Shown one piece after another: positions 34,839-44,944 of a DNA stretch of 64,000 nt (the stretch's first letter is position 1; every line of letters starts with the position of its first letter). The notes beneath the pieces are model-generated. The model made no database searches, was not told where the DNA came from, and worked only from the letters and a program-made list of their open reading frames with translations. The translations under genes were made by a program, and so were the position numbers. Source of the DNA: Luteimonas arsenica (GTDB taxonomy: Bacteria; Pseudomonadota; Gammaproteobacteria; Xanthomonadales; Xanthomonadaceae); the NCBI RefSeq assembly GCF_004352825.1, contig NZ_SJRW01000002.1, positions 1,054,001-1,118,000 on the forward strand, in the 5' to 3' direction.

Positions 34839-37800
34839 ATGAGCGTCCCCGCCAGCCACCCGATCGACACCGCCCGCGCCGAGGCCACCCCGCTGCGCTT
34901 CGTCACCGCTGCCAGCCTGTTCGACGGCCACGACGCCGCGATCAACATCATGCGCCGGCTGATCCAGTCGCAGGGCGCCGAGGTCATCCACCTCGGACAC
35001 AACCGCTCGGTGGAGGACGTGGTGCGCGCCGCGCTGCAGGAGGACGCCGACGGCATCGCGCTGTCGAGCTACCAGGGCGGGCACGTGGAGTACATGAAGT
35101 ACATGGTCGACATGCTGCGCGAGCGCGGCGCCGGCCACATCCGCGTGGTCGGCGGCGGCGGCGGCACGATCACCCCGGAGGAGATCCGCGAACTCGAGGC
35201 CTACGGCGTCGAGCGCATCTACCACCCCAACGACGGCATGAAGCTGGGCCTGGTGGAGATGATCGAGGACGTGGTGAAGCGCGTCTCCGGCGCCCGCGAC
35301 GCCCAGGCCGCCGAAGCGCGCGAGCCCGCCAGCACCCGCCCCGCGCTGGAGGACGAGATCGCCATCGGTCGCGTGCTGTCGGCGATCGAGGACGGCGTGT
35401 ACTCCGATGCCGAGCTGGCCATGCTGCGCAAGCAGTGGGCGTCCGGCGCGGCCGGGCACGAAGGCACCACGCCGGTCATCGGCATCACCGGCACCGGCGG
35501 CGCCGGCAAGAGCTCGGTGACCGACGAACTGCTGAACCGCTTCCTCGCCAGCTTCCCGCAGATGCGCATCGCCGTGATCTCGGTCGACCCCACCCGCCGC
35601 CGCACCGGCGGCGCGCTGCTGGGCGACCGCATCCGCATGAATTCGCTGCGCAGCCATCGCGTGTACATGCGCTCGATGGCGACGCGCCGCCAGAACGTGG
35701 CCACCAACGCCGTGCTGAAGGACTGCATCGGCTTCCTGAAGGGCCTGGGCTACGACCTGGTGATCGTGGAGACCGCCGGCATCGGCCAGTCGGACTCGGA
35801 GATCGTGGATCTGGTCGACTTCCCGATGTACGTGATGACGTCCGACTACGGCGCCGCCAGCCAGCTTGAGAAGATCGACATGATCGACTTCGCCGAGCTG
35901 ATCGTGCTCAACAAGTACGACAAGCGCGGCGCCGAGGACGCCCTGCGTGATATCCGCAAGCAGTGGAAGCGCAACCGCGTCGCCTTCCAGGTGAAGGACG
36001 AGGACGTGCCCGTCTACCCGACGATTGCTTCCCAGTTCAACGACCCCGGCATCAGCTGGATGTTCGCCAACCTCTGCCGCCTGCTGCGCGAGAAGGTGGG
36101 CGTGGACTTTGATCCGGACATCGACACCTCGCTGCGCGAACCGCGCGCCACCGTGCTGATCCCTGGCAGCCGCGTGCGCTACCTGGCCGAAATCGCAGAG
36201 CAGGGCAGGGCGATCAACGCCGGCATCGAGAAGCAGGCCGAGGCCGCCGACCGCGCCCAGTCGTTCTGGCAGTCCCTGCAGGAACTCGGCGACGACAGGC
36301 TGCCCAAGGCCCTGGACCTCTACAACGGCGAAGACCTGCACGTGGAGGGCGACCGCTCGCTGTCGACCCTCCGCCAGCGCTACAACGACGCCGTCCAGTC
36401 CCTGACCAGCGAGAACCTGCGCAACCTGCGCGAGTGGCCCGCCCGCCTGAAGTCGATCACCGACGATGTCAACGAGTACCAGGTGCGCGGCAAGACCATC
36501 CGCGTCGAGAACTACCGGGAATCCCTCAGCCACCAGCCGATCCCCAAGATCGCCGCCCCCACCTACAAGAGCTGGGGCGAATTGCTGGTGTTCCTGGGCA
36601 AGGAAAACCTCCCGGGCAGCTACCCCTACACCGGCGGCGTGTACCCCTACCGCCGCACCGGCGAGGACCCGATCCGCATGTTCGCCGGCGAAGGCACGCC
36701 CGAGCGCACCAACCGCCGCTTCCATTACCTCAGCGTCGGCCAGCCCGCCGCGCGCCTGTCCACCGCCTTCGACAGCGTCACCCTGTACGGCGAAGACCCA
36801 GCGCCGCGCCCGGACATCTACGGCAAGATCGGCAACTCCGGCGTCAACATCCCCACGCTGGACGACATGAAGAAGCTGTACTCCGGCTTCGACCTGTGCG
36901 CGCCGACCACCAGCGTCTCGATGACCATCAACGGCCCCGCGCCGATCATCCTCGCGCTGTTCATGAACACCGCCATCGACCAGCAGGTGGAGAAGTACCT
37001 GAAGGAAGACGACGCGCGCTGGGCGGAAGCGCAGAAGACGATCGACGCCTTCTTCGAAGGCCGCGAGCGTCCGCAGTACCACGGCGACCTGCCGCCCACC
37101 AACGACGGCCTCGGCCTGGCCTTCCTCGGCATGACCGGCGACCAGCTGGTGGACGCCGACACCTACGCCCGCATCAAGGCCGAGACGCTCGCCACCGTGC
37201 GCGGCACCGTGCAGGCCGACATCCTCAAGGAAGACCAGGCCCAGAACACCTGCATCTTCAGCACCGAGTTCGCCCTGCGCATGATGGGCGACATCCAGCA
37301 GTACTTCGTCGACAACAAGGTCCGCAACTTCTACTCGGTGTCGATTTCCGGTTACCACATCGCCGAGGCCGGCGCGAACCCGATCAGCCAGCTGGCTTTC
37401 ACACTCAGCAACGGCTTCACCATCGTCGAGTACTACCTGGCGCGCGGCATGAAGATCGACGACTTCGCGCCCAACCTGTCGTTCTTCTTCTCCAACGGCA
37501 TGGACCCCGAGTACACCGTCATCGGCCGCGTGGCCCGCCGCATCTGGGCGCGCGCCATGCGCGAGCGCTACGGCGCCAACGAACGCAGCCAGATGATGAA
37601 GTACCACATCCAGACCAGCGGCCGCTCACTGCACGCGCAGGAGATCCAGTTCAACGACATCCGCACCACCTTGCAGGCCCTGTACGCCCTGTTCGACAAC
37701 TGCAACAGCCTGCACACCAACGCCTACGACGAAGCCATCACCACGCCGACCGAAGAGAGCGTGCGCCGCGCCGTGGCGATCCAGATGATCATCAACAAGG

Positions 37801-38372
37801 AAATGGGGCTCAACTTCATCGAGAACCCCTGGCAGGGCAGCTTTGCCGTGGACTACCTGACCGACCTGGTGGAAGAGGCCGTGTACAAGGAGTTCGAAGC
37901 CATCAGCGAGCGCGGCGGCGTGCTGGGCGCGATGGACACCATGTACCAGCGCGGCAAGATCCAGGAAGAGAGCCTGTACTACGAGCACAAAAAGCACGAC
38001 GGCAGCCTGCCGCTGGTGGGCGTGAACATGTTCCTGCCGAAGGAGCACGCCGGCGAGATCGCGACCGAGATCGAGCTGATCCGCTCGACGGAGGAAGAGA
38101 AGGGTCAGCAGATCGAGAACGTGCGCGGGTGGCAGCAGTCACGCAACGTGCTGGCGCCGGTCGGGGAGACCGGGCATGGGCACGTGGTGGAGGACCAGGC
38201 CGCGGCGGCGACCGAGCCGCATGACGGGCATGGGCTGGACTACCTGCAGAAGACGGCGCGGGAGCGCAGGAATGTGTTCGAGGCGCTGGTGGAGGCGGTG
38301 AAGACGCATAGCCTGGGGCAGATCAGCCATGCGCTTTATGATGTGGGTGGGGAGTATCGGCGGAATATGTAA
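34839..38372 (+). CDS. icmF: Fused isobutyryl-CoA mutase IcmF
   Basis: A 1177-residue adenosylcobalamin mutase with its own G-protein chaperone. The N-terminal B12-binding domain (about 18-155) has [10 protein letters not shown] (His31, cobalt ligand). The MeaI-type GTPase follows (about 210-400), with the P-loop [12 protein letters not shown] and NKYD. The substrate-binding TIM-barrel mutase domain occupies about 530-1177. IcmF interconverts isobutyryl-CoA and n-butyryl-CoA, and can act on isovaleryl-/pivalyl-CoA. This fits with the branched-chain catabolic genes upstream. No terminator is clear after it. Confidence 0.95.
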   Translation: MSVPASHPIDTARAEATPLRFVTAASLFDGHDAAINIMRRLIQSQGAEVIHLGHNRSVEDVVRAALQEDADGIALSSYQGGHVEYMKYMVDMLRERGAGHIRVVGGGGGTITPEEIRELEAYGVERIYHPNDGMKLGLVEMIEDVVKRVSGARDAQAAEAREPASTRPALEDEIAIGRVLSAIEDGVYSDAELAMLRKQWASGAAGHEGTTPVIGITGTGGAGKSSVTDELLNRFLASFPQMRIAVISVDPTRRRTGGALLGDRIRMNSLRSHRVYMRSMATRRQNVATNAVLKDCIGFLKGLGYDLVIVETAGIGQSDSEIVDLVDFPMYVMTSDYGAASQLEKIDMIDFAELIVLNKYDKRGAEDALRDIRKQWKRNRVAFQVKDEDVPVYPTIASQFNDPGISWMFANLCRLLREKVGVDFDPDIDTSLREPRATVLIPGSRVRYLAEIAEQGRAINAGIEKQAEAADRAQSFWQSLQELGDDRLPKALDLYNGEDLHVEGDRSLSTLRQRYNDAVQSLTSENLRNLREWPARLKSITDDVNEYQVRGKTIRVENYRESLSHQPIPKIAAPTYKSWGELLVFLGKENLPGSYPYTGGVYPYRRTGEDPIRMFAGEGTPERTNRRFHYLSVGQPAARLSTAFDSVTLYGEDPAPRPDIYGKIGNSGVNIPTLDDMKKLYSGFDLCAPTTSVSMTINGPAPIILALFMNTAIDQQVEKYLKEDDARWAEAQKTIDAFFEGRERPQYHGDLPPTNDGLGLAFLGMTGDQLVDADTYARIKAETLATVRGTVQADILKEDQAQNTCIFSTEFALRMMGDIQQYFVDNKVRNFYSVSISGYHIAEAGANPISQLAFTLSNGFTIVEYYLARGMKIDDFAPNLSFFFSNGMDPEYTVIGRVARRIWARAMRERYGANERSQMMKYHIQTSGRSLHAQEIQFNDIRTTLQALYALFDNCNSLHTNAYDEAITTPTEESVRRAVAIQMIINKEMGLNFIENPWQGSFAVDYLTDLVEEAVYKEFEAISERGGVLGAMDTMYQRGKIQEESLYYEHKKHDGSLPLVGVNMFLPKEHAGEIATEIELIRSTEEEKGQQIENVRGWQQSRNVLAPVGETGHGHVVEDQAAAATEPHDGHGLDYLQKTARERRNVFEALVEAVKTHSLGQISHALYDVGGEYRRNM

Positions 38373-38757
38373 GGAGTCTTAATGTTCGGAGAATCGCAGA
38401 TTCAGTGGACATGAGCTTCGTCGAAGCGGCGGATAACGACTTTGGAGCTGGGTTGCGCCTCAGTCATGCACAGTGCTTGAACTGGCCCCAGCAGACACAA
38501 TGGAGCTTGGCCTTAACGCGTGCCTTGGGGCTTCGCCCCTCGGGGCGCATGGTGAGGTGATCTGGTCCATGCAGACTGACTGTGAGGATAGCGAGTCTGG
38601 CTCATGACGAAGCTGTCGGCCAATGTCTGTACTTGGCATACGAGGCGTGGGTATCCCTTCTTTCTAGCCTCGCAAAGCCGCTAGAATCAGCTGCTGCTCT
38701 TGCAGCCGCGCGGATCGTGCGCAGCCGCTTCTTTCTGGTACCGGACGCTTATCGATC
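38373..38757. other. 385-bp junction into the accessory island
   Basis: No gene is supported here. GC falls compared with icmF, marking the left border of the island. There is a GGGGCTTCGCCCCTCGGGGC hairpin near 38528 and an AT-richer stretch before the methyltransferase start. I saw no tRNA, attachment repeat or integrase remnant, so the insertion mechanism is not evident. Confidence 0.5.
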
Positions 38758-39819
38758 ATGAAACAGAGTCTTCCCGTCGCGTGTGTAGATTTGTTCTGTG
38801 GGGCCGGTGGTCTCACGCATGGATTGCGCAAGAAAGGTATTGATGTCAAGGCTGGCGTGGATCTTGACCCTGCGTGCCGATTTGCTTACGAAGCCAACAA
38901 TAGAGGTGCCAAGTTCCTTGAGCGCGATGTCGAGTCGTTGACGGCTGAGGAGATTTCCGGGCTGTTCCCGAAGGGCAAGTACAGTTTGTTGGCTGGATGC
39001 GCGCCATGTCAGCCGTTCTCTACCTACGCTAAGGGCAAAGACACCAGCAGCGACGCGAAATGGCGTCTGCTACGTTCGTTTGCAAAGATGGTACGCAGGG
39101 TCCAGCCAGATCTGGTGACTATGGAGAACGTGCCCCAGTTGCCGAAGCACGCCATCTTCGATGAATTCCTCCGCGCGTTCGATGGTTACGAGACCTGGAT
39201 GGGCGTGGTGGAGTGCGAGGCCTACGGTGTTCCGCAGCGTCGTCGCCGATTGGTATTCCTCGCCTCGCGACTGGGACCGATCTCGCTCATTTCACCTACG
39301 CACAAAGACCGTCATCCGACCGTCGCCGACACGATTTCCTATCTACCCAACATCGCGGCGGGCGATTCGCACTGGAACGACCCGCTGCATGCAGCCGCAG
39401 GGATGAGTGAACTCAACTTGGAGCGGATTCGCCAGTCCCGGCCAGGGGGCTCTTGGGAGGACTGGGACAAGGAGTTAGTGGCCGAGTGTCATCGCCGTGA
39501 CACGGGCAAGACCTTCAGCTCCGTCTACGGACGCATGCGTTGGGACGAGCCAGCGCCCACCATGACCACGCTCTGTTATGGATTCGGCAATGGTCGGTTT
39601 GGCCACCCCGAGCAGGACCGTGCGATTAGTTTGCGCGAGGCAGCGCTGTTCCAAACTTTCCCGAAGAGCTATAAGTTCGTTCCACAGGGCGAATGCGTGA
39701 ACTTCCGAGTGGTTGGTCGCCTCATTGGCAACGCGGTACCTGTGAGGCTTGGCGAGGTGATCGCGTTGAGCATCAAGGAGCACCTTAAGCAAGTCGAGAC
39801 TCGCGGGTGCCTAAACTAG
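38758..39819 (+). CDS. dcm: DNA cytosine-5 methyltransferase
   Basis: A 353-residue m5C methyltransferase with ordered motifs: DLFCGAGGLTHG (I, AdoMet), GCAPCQPFS (IV, catalytic Cys), MENVPQ (VI), QRRRRLVF (VIII) and GRLIGNAVPV (X). The target-recognition region between VIII and IX is short (about 190-260). It would protect host DNA at a sequence not readable from the protein. It is divergent from a decayed vsr gene and the ATPase-nuclease gene. Base composition is lower in GC than the flanking genes, which fits horizontal transfer. Confidence 0.93.
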   Translation: MKQSLPVACVDLFCGAGGLTHGLRKKGIDVKAGVDLDPACRFAYEANNRGAKFLERDVESLTAEEISGLFPKGKYSLLAGCAPCQPFSTYAKGKDTSSDAKWRLLRSFAKMVRRVQPDLVTMENVPQLPKHAIFDEFLRAFDGYETWMGVVECEAYGVPQRRRRLVFLASRLGPISLISPTHKDRHPTVADTISYLPNIAAGDSHWNDPLHAAAGMSELNLERIRQSRPGGSWEDWDKELVAECHRRDTGKTFSSVYGRMRWDEPAPTMTTLCYGFGNGRFGHPEQDRAISLREAALFQTFPKSYKFVPQGECVNFRVVGRLIGNAVPVRLGEVIALSIKEHLKQVETRGCLN

Positions 39820-39850
39820 TGGGAAAAGTAGGGGGCGTAAGCGCGCTCAG

Positions 39851-40220
39851 TCATGACGGCGCTTTTGTCTCGCATTCCCACACGGTCTCGACATTCCAGT
39901 CGGCTGCTCGGAGTTCGGACTCCTTGCGTTCGTCGCGCTCATCATTACGGGCGAACTTCTCTTGCCAGAGCTCGGCGTTGGAGGGGGCGCACTGCCCGAG
40001 TCACAGCCGGGGTGGCGGTGCCAGAATCATTTATGGACGAAGATGCAGAGATGGTGTCGTGAGAAGACAAGATCGGGCTGCCTGGAAGATCCCTTTGATG
40101 TAGCCGGTAGCGGACGCCCATCAAGTGCGCGATGCGGCGTACGACCAATTCGGCTCTGGTGTCTCTCTGCTTAACGGAGCGCATGAAGGTACTCCGTTGC
40201 GCTGGATCAGGACGCGGCAC
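39851..40220 (-). pseudogene. vsr: vsr (very short patch repair endonuclease), broken by two frameshifts and a stop
   Basis: Reading from GTG 40220 gives DPAQRSTFMRSVKQRDTRAEL and RYRLHQRDLPGSP, typical Vsr N-terminal sequence. A frame change is then needed to continue DLVFSRHHLCIFVH, where a TGA interrupts the conserved GCFWH site, leaving FWHRHPGC. A second frame change before NAELWQEKFARNDERD leads to DWNVETVWECE and the stop at 39851. Vsr nicks at T:G mismatches left by m5C deamination. The gene overlaps the 3' end of the ATPase gene by 14 bp, so it belonged to the same operon. Confidence 0.85.
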
Positions 40221-42246
40221 CGATGCTGTCCACGAGCTTGGCGAGTTCACCGAGGCGCTTCGTTCTCGCCAGGTACTCCGAATAGGAATTAAGAGCGTTG
40301 GTTGTTAGCTCGTCATATGTGCAGATTCTTGAGCCTGGAGAAATCGAATTCATCTGGAACTTATACCTGTCTGGGTTTGAATATTGTTCCGAGACGCGAT
40401 CCCCGAGAACAAAGATCACTTCCACGTCGATTTTTTCGGGATCCTCTGCTTCGCCGTGCTTGACGAGCAGTCGCTTTAACTCGTCAACATATTTGTTGCC
40501 TTGCTCGGCAAGCTCCAAAAGCGACACTTGTCTCTTGGCTCTCTTCAGCTCAACGATTACATGTTTTCCTGGAATGGTTCGATAGGTAATATCGAATCTG
40601 CCTTTTGAATGGTCTTTTGACTCGTCGTCCCCATCACTCGATTCGGGTGGGAAAATGGATTTAAACTGCTTCTCTATCTCCTCGGTTCCTGTTGCTCGTT
40701 CCCATGACGGATCCAGCAGCCAGAGTCTGTCGAACAGGATTTTTTGAAGGACCTTCTCCTTGTCGTTGCGACTGACGGCATTCTTAAGAAGCTGAATAGA
40801 ATTCAATCGCCCTTTGACTATGTCGCGATAGACAGTAGCTTCTAGATCATCTTGATCCATAAACAGCTTGACCATCTCGGCATCGCCCATTTCTATGGCG
40901 TGAACTAGCTCCTCAGTCAGGCCTCTCAGCCTCATGCGTTCGAAGCCGAAGATTGCGTGCTTGAGGAGCTCTTCCTTATCCTTGCCCTCGATTTCCATTC
41001 GTTCAACGGCACCCACAAGCTTTTCCGCGTGCTTTCTGTGGGCTGCATCGGGCATGGCTTGAATCCATTCCTGAACTTGCGGGTACTGGATCTGAACCTT
41101 CTTGGGATCGTCAATCGCGCGGTTCTTGCTCCAGCCAGCCTCAAGAATGCCTAGCACTTTTTGTAGATAAGCGTTTAGCTGAACGTAACGCGGGTCGTCC
41201 TCAATCAGGCGTTGACGGTCACTTGTGGCAATGTCATTCGGCCCCTCGTCGAGAAAGTCCGCCTCAATCTGGCCGGTCAGATACTTCGTGTAATGCCTGC
41301 CGTCGTTGAATTCGGCAAGAATGTTCTCTTGAAAGAGTCGGCCGCGTGCAATTACCACAATTCCATTGAGGTTCCCGGCAACGCTGGCGAGATCCTTGGG
41401 CTTATGTGAAGTGCCGATCCATCCTCTGATGGCCCAACCATCCTCCCAGCCATCAAGGCGGTCTTGGAGCGTGAACTCTCTCGTTGGAGTGCACCAGTCC
41501 GGTTTTTCCCAACCGCCGATCGTCCAGATGTACTGGAGCTTTTCCAAGTCGCCGCGATCGCGTGACGTGACTTCCTTCTCGTCAATCGTGACAGCGAACT
41601 GGTCGGTTCCAATTATGGAGAACCTCCTGGCGAGTCGGCTTCTCAGGTTTGCCCTTTTGACACGCTCATTTTTCAGCTTTCTTAGGACTATCTTTGTTCC
41701 TCTTTCAGGGGTTTCAGTTGATCCGTCCAATACCTCTGGATGGTACTTTTTATCGGTCTTGTTTGACTGTGCCTGTCTAATACCGTCGATCGTCATGCGT
41801 AGCCCGCTCTTCTCGCCGTCCTTCACAGAGAAGACTTCCACTTGATCGGCGATGGAGAAGGGAGCCAGTTTTCCTACCCCTTTCCTGCCCATCACTGGAC
41901 GGCCCGAAGGACTTCTGCCACCCGCGGAGGCTTCCTCTCGACGTCGATAACCGACTGTCAGGAACTTCTTGTTGATCTCCTCGGCTGTCATGCCGATCCC
42001 ATTGTCGGTTACGGTGATGATGTCCGCATTGGTGTCGACGGTGATGTTGACCTCGGTAGCGTCAGCGTCCCAAGCGTTGGCCACCATCTCTGTCATTACA
42101 GCCGGGACGTTGCTGTAAAGATTGATTCCGAGATGATCAAGGACGCTCAAGTCAATCTGTAGTTCGTACTTTTGCGGGTGGCTTGGGATCAGCTTTGACT
42201 TGCGCAACACCGCTGGAATTTTCTTATCTCTTCCCTTTTTACCCAT
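40207..42246 (-). CDS. GHKL ATPase fused to PD-(D/E)XK nuclease, probable restriction component
   Basis: A 679-residue protein. Its N-terminal third is an Hsp90/MutL-type ATPase with Glu53/Asn57 in TEMVANAWDADA, DNGIGM (81-86) and GRKGVGKL (120-127). The middle is helical and charged. The C-terminus has a PD-(D/E)XK-like site: Asp552 and E566-L-K568 in GRFDITYRTIPGKHVIVELK. From memory this layout matches the BbrUII/HgiDII restriction family; I hold that loosely. With the adjacent methyltransferase and vsr remnant it forms a restriction-modification locus. An AAGGAA sequence precedes the ATG. GC is clearly lower than the chromosome. Confidence 0.8.
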   Translation of the reverse strand: MGKKGRDKKIPAVLRKSKLIPSHPQKYELQIDLSVLDHLGINLYSNVPAVMTEMVANAWDADATEVNITVDTNADIITVTDNGIGMTAEEINKKFLTVGYRRREEASAGGRSPSGRPVMGRKGVGKLAPFSIADQVEVFSVKDGEKSGLRMTIDGIRQAQSNKTDKKYHPEVLDGSTETPERGTKIVLRKLKNERVKRANLRSRLARRFSIIGTDQFAVTIDEKEVTSRDRGDLEKLQYIWTIGGWEKPDWCTPTREFTLQDRLDGWEDGWAIRGWIGTSHKPKDLASVAGNLNGIVVIARGRLFQENILAEFNDGRHYTKYLTGQIEADFLDEGPNDIATSDRQRLIEDDPRYVQLNAYLQKVLGILEAGWSKNRAIDDPKKVQIQYPQVQEWIQAMPDAAHRKHAEKLVGAVERMEIEGKDKEELLKHAIFGFERMRLRGLTEELVHAIEMGDAEMVKLFMDQDDLEATVYRDIVKGRLNSIQLLKNAVSRNDKEKVLQKILFDRLWLLDPSWERATGTEEIEKQFKSIFPPESSDGDDESKDHSKGRFDITYRTIPGKHVIVELKRAKRQVSLLELAEQGNKYVDELKRLLVKHGEAEDPEKIDVEVIFVLGDRVSEQYSNPDRYKFQMNSISPGSRICTYDELTTNALNSYSEYLARTKRLGELAKLVDSIGAAS

Positions 42247-42288
42247 GGTGCCGTTCCTTGTTTTCCCCAGTGAGATAATATAACGAGA

Positions 42289-42627
42289 TTAATGGTCTTT
42301 GCGGGGGGGGCGACGCCCCCGCCTGCAATAGCGTTTGGCTTTGGAGTCAGGGGTTAGGTTATCCGAGCTGGTCAAGACTTTGGCATAGGCTTCTGGGGTC
42401 AGCCCGCCGAGTGCATTCTTTGGCAGCTCTTCGTTGTACTCGCGGCGCCAGGTCTCAATGACCGTGCAGGCATGCAGCAGGCTGATGAACCAGTGCTCGT
42501 TGAGGTACTCGTCGCGCAGCCGGCCATTGAAGCTCTCGACGTAGGCGTTCTGATTGGACTTTCTCGGCTCAATCAGGTGCAAGGCGACTCCGCGAGCGTG
42601 CGCCCAGGCTAGCAGGTCAGGGCGGCT
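42289..42627 (-). mobile_element. IS3-family transposase (OrfB) C-terminal remnant
   Basis: About 112 residues ending in this frame match the end of an IS3-type integrase core: LLAWAHARGVALHLIEP, then QNAYVESFNGRLRDEYLNEHWF with the catalytic Glu of the DDE triad, and WRREYNEELPKNALGGLTPEAY. Upstream residues in the frame have no transposase character, so the rest of the gene is missing. A GC-rich inverted repeat around 42303-42322 may be part of the element's end. This is a dead fragment. Confidence 0.85.
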
Positions 42628-42697
42628 CCCGAACCCTCGCAGGCTATGAGACTGACGGTCCTTAGGATGACTCTCCGATAGCCAGCTAGGACAGAAC

Positions 42698-42979
42698 ATG
42701 AAAGAGGGATTCACGGTCTTTGAGTACATGTACCGCGACGGCGGTAACTTCAAAACAGGTGGCTGCCTGCTTTTATCAGGGCACGACCAGAGCGCTGAGG
42801 CCGTGATCCGACGCTTCTTCGGATCTGGATCATGCACTTCATGAGTTTGTAGGCCTCCGTCCGGCCGAAACCGGAGATATGGCGCTGCCGGTATGGGGCA
42901 CGCTTGGAGCAATGCTGGGGCGGATGCAAAAGGCCGCGGGAAGTGGGACGTCACTCTGTCACCCAGCTGCGACCTGTGA
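42698..42979 (+). pseudogene. Decayed small gene of unknown function
   Basis: ATG 42698 follows TAGGAC and encodes KEGFTVFEYMYRDGGNFKTGG, then a stop at 42842-42844. After frame shifts a protein-like text continues as DLDHALHEFVGLRPA, GDMALPVWGTLGAMLGRMQ and WDVTLSPSCDL with a stop at 42979. The pieces read like one small cytosolic protein of about 100 residues that lost internal sequence. I do not recognise a function. It lies between the IS3 remnant and the HNH gene. Confidence 0.5.
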
Positions 42980-42985
42980 CGACGC

Positions 42986-43870
42986 TCAGTCCTTGAAGCA
43001 GTTCTCGCGGTGCCAGCGGAGATAGGTCGGGTGCGGTCGCAGCTCGACTTCATTCGGGACGATGAGCTCTCGCTCTGGCCGGATGAGCTTGTCCAGGTCT
43101 GCCGGTACACCGTGGGGCGAGAGAATGATCTTGTAGTCGTCGCCAAAGGTCATAAGTCCGCGGTCGAAGAGCCAGTGCGCAGTCCCGGTCAGGGCGATCC
43201 CATTGCGAACAGCATCGGGACCATCGGCCTCCACTGAGCGTATATGTGCTGCCTGAACCTCAGGTCGGCCGCCGCCGTTAATCAGCCGTAATCCGGTCAC
43301 GGCACAGGTGTTGGAGTAGGCATTCCGCACTTGCCGCCTAAACGCGGCGTCACGCACCTTGCGGGCTGTCACGGTCTCGATGATCGAGCGGACGACGTAC
43401 TCCGGAACATCTTCCGCGACCCTAGATAGCTGTTCCCACGGCTCGGCCTGCAGGCTGACGCCGCGGCGGACGATGTCTTCGAATTCTCCCCGCGGCAGCG
43501 CGCGGACAGATCTTCCGAAGGCGCCCTTGTTGGTTTGCCCGTCCTCACGAAGCAGCCTGCTTTCGCGGTAGCCGGAAATGTCACGAAAGGAAACAGCGGT
43601 ATCGAATGCCAAGTAATCGCGTATCAGGGCATAGAAATGGTCAGGGCGCTGCGGATCCGGGATCACGCCGGCCACCCGCGCCATGGCGAAATAGGCTTGC
43701 CGCCCTGTGGCGCTATTCGGACCGGTAGTTCGCCGAGGTTCGTAGTAGATGATCCAGTCGCCAACTGCCGCTTCGACTTGCCTCAGATACGTGCGCGGGA
43801 AGTGGTAACGCTCCTCGATCAGGTCGTCGTAAATCGAACTCTCGGAAGCGGTGAATACGGCGTTTGTCAT
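42986..43870 (-). CDS. HNH endonuclease with EVE/PUA-like N-terminal domain
   Basis: A 294-residue protein. The N-terminal part (RYHFPRTYLRQVEAAVGDWIIYY to about 110) looks like an EVE/PUA-like or related reader domain. The C-terminal third has an HNH-type site: NTCAVTGL, QAAHIRSVEADGPDAVRNGIAL and HWLFDRGLMT. This layout occurs in modification-dependent restriction enzymes and in HNH restriction proteins. It ends the accessory island and may be independent of the methyltransferase system. ATG 43870 begins MTNAVFTASESS; the reader assignment is tentative. Confidence 0.75.
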   Translation of the reverse strand: MTNAVFTASESSIYDDLIEERYHFPRTYLRQVEAAVGDWIIYYEPRRTTGPNSATGRQAYFAMARVAGVIPDPQRPDHFYALIRDYLAFDTAVSFRDISGYRESRLLREDGQTNKGAFGRSVRALPRGEFEDIVRRGVSLQAEPWEQLSRVAEDVPEYVVRSIIETVTARKVRDAAFRRQVRNAYSNTCAVTGLRLINGGGRPEVQAAHIRSVEADGPDAVRNGIALTGTAHWLFDRGLMTFGDDYKIILSPHGVPADLDKLIRPERELIVPNEVELRPHPTYLRWHRENCFKD

Positions 43871-44018
43871 GACGTCCCCTGGCGCTGCGCCAGGTTAGCA
43901 GGGGCCTGGAGGACTCACCAGGCCTCGCTGCTCGCCACGGTTCTTCGCCGCGATGTCACCCGGCAAAGGGTGCCGGCACGACGGCTTTGGCGGTGCCGCA
44001 CCGCGCTACCCGTCAGCG

Positions 44019-44627
44019 CTACCTGTCAATCAACCGGTGCACGGCCACGGCCGCATCCACGGCCCTGCGATTGGTCATGGGCTTGCCTTCGTCGATCTCG
44101 TTGACCAGCATCATCCCGGTCTGGCTCACGCTGACGCTGGTCTTGCCGACGGTCACATTGGGACCGACTACACGTAGTTGCTTGTCGAAGTCCATGCGGC
44201 CGGACGGAAACACGAGGAATCCACCCACGTCCTCTACCGAGGGATCGTCCACGATCCAGCCGATGCTGCGTACCTCGGCCTCCGTCTGCATGTGGGCATG
44301 CACGTTGATGATGACGCCGAATGCCATGGCCTGGATGATCTCGTGCGGGTTGCCGGACTGCGCCCGCGGCGAGATCCAGCTGCATTCCACGCCGTAATTG
44401 TCGGCATCGTGATGGAAGGGGCCGCTGTCCTTGGCCAGGGCCCAGCCATCCACGAAACCGTTGGTGGTCGCTGCGATGCTGGCGCAGTCGGGCAGGGCGG
44501 ATGCGGGCGGCATCCTGTCGTTCTGCGCGGCAGCGGCGACCGGGGTGGCATCGTCGCCGCAGCTGGCCAGGAGCAGTGCGATGGCCATCGGGGCCAGCGC
44601 GCGGGCGCAATGGGTCTTCCGGGACAT
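44019..44627 (-). CDS. Lipoprotein of unknown function
   Basis: A 202-residue protein with a lipobox (LLLASCGDD, Cys about residue 23) and a mature part with CASIAATTNGFVDGW, ECSWISP and SGRMDFDKQLRVVGPNVTVGKT, which reads like a folded periplasmic domain. ATG 44627 has AAGGA at a good distance; ATG 44636 is possible. I do not recognise the family. The neighbouring fragment at 44681-44890 lies on the same strand just upstream and may once have belonged with it. Confidence 0.65.
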   Translation of the reverse strand: MSRKTHCARALAPMAIALLLASCGDDATPVAAAAQNDRMPPASALPDCASIAATTNGFVDGWALAKDSGPFHHDADNYGVECSWISPRAQSGNPHEIIQAMAFGVIINVHAHMQTEAEVRSIGWIVDDPSVEDVGGFLVFPSGRMDFDKQLRVVGPNVTVGKTSVSVSQTGMMLVNEIDEGKPMTNRRAVDAAVAVHRLIDR

Positions 44628-44680
44628 GGGCGTCATTCCTTTGAGATCGGCGCGGATACTACCGGTCGCATCCCTGGCTG

Positions 44681-44890
44681 TCATGCCTGATTCTTCCAGT
44701 CACCGGTGACCAGCAGGTCGCCGCTGCGTGCGTCGAAGATCTTGATCGCTACGGAATGCAGGTACATCACGATGTCCCAGCGCCAGACATCCACGTAGCT
44801 CACAATGCCGTCCACGTCGCTGGACTGCCGGCGTGACCCTGCGGCGTAGTCGGTCGCCGCTTTGCCCTCCCGCAGGGAGGATTGCGGTCG
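44681..44890 (-). pseudogene. C-terminal fragment of an exported protein gene
   Basis: On the minus strand the text YAAGSRRQSSDVDGIVSYVD, then WRWDIVMYLHSVAIKIFDARSGDLLVTGDWKNQA, ends at TGA 44681. It is clearly coding in style and resembles the end of small lipoproteins of the DUF4136 kind. No start codon with an N-terminal signal peptide exists upstream; the frame meets the promoter region of the divergent gene at 44945. It is therefore a truncated remnant. The left boundary is approximate. Confidence 0.55.
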
Positions 44891-44944
44891 TTTAACGCGC
44901 TGCTTGTTAGCGTCCGTGCGGAAAAATCAGTCGCGGAGGACACC

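Noticed and set aside
34668-37607. A 979-codon open frame antisense to icmF, and other long antisense frames (such as 366-1934, 1753-3618, 57858-59318).
   Set aside because: They mirror genes with clear catalytic motifs. Their translations are Arg/Ala/His-rich without domains, as expected from GC-rich third positions.
38373-38757. A tRNA or attachment site at the left border of the island.
   Set aside because: I found no cloverleaf-like sequence or matching direct repeat at the other border.
42289-43146. The full 285-codon frame as one transposase gene.
   Set aside because: Only the last 112 residues look like an IS3 transposase. The start overlaps the HNH gene antisense and is not coding in style.
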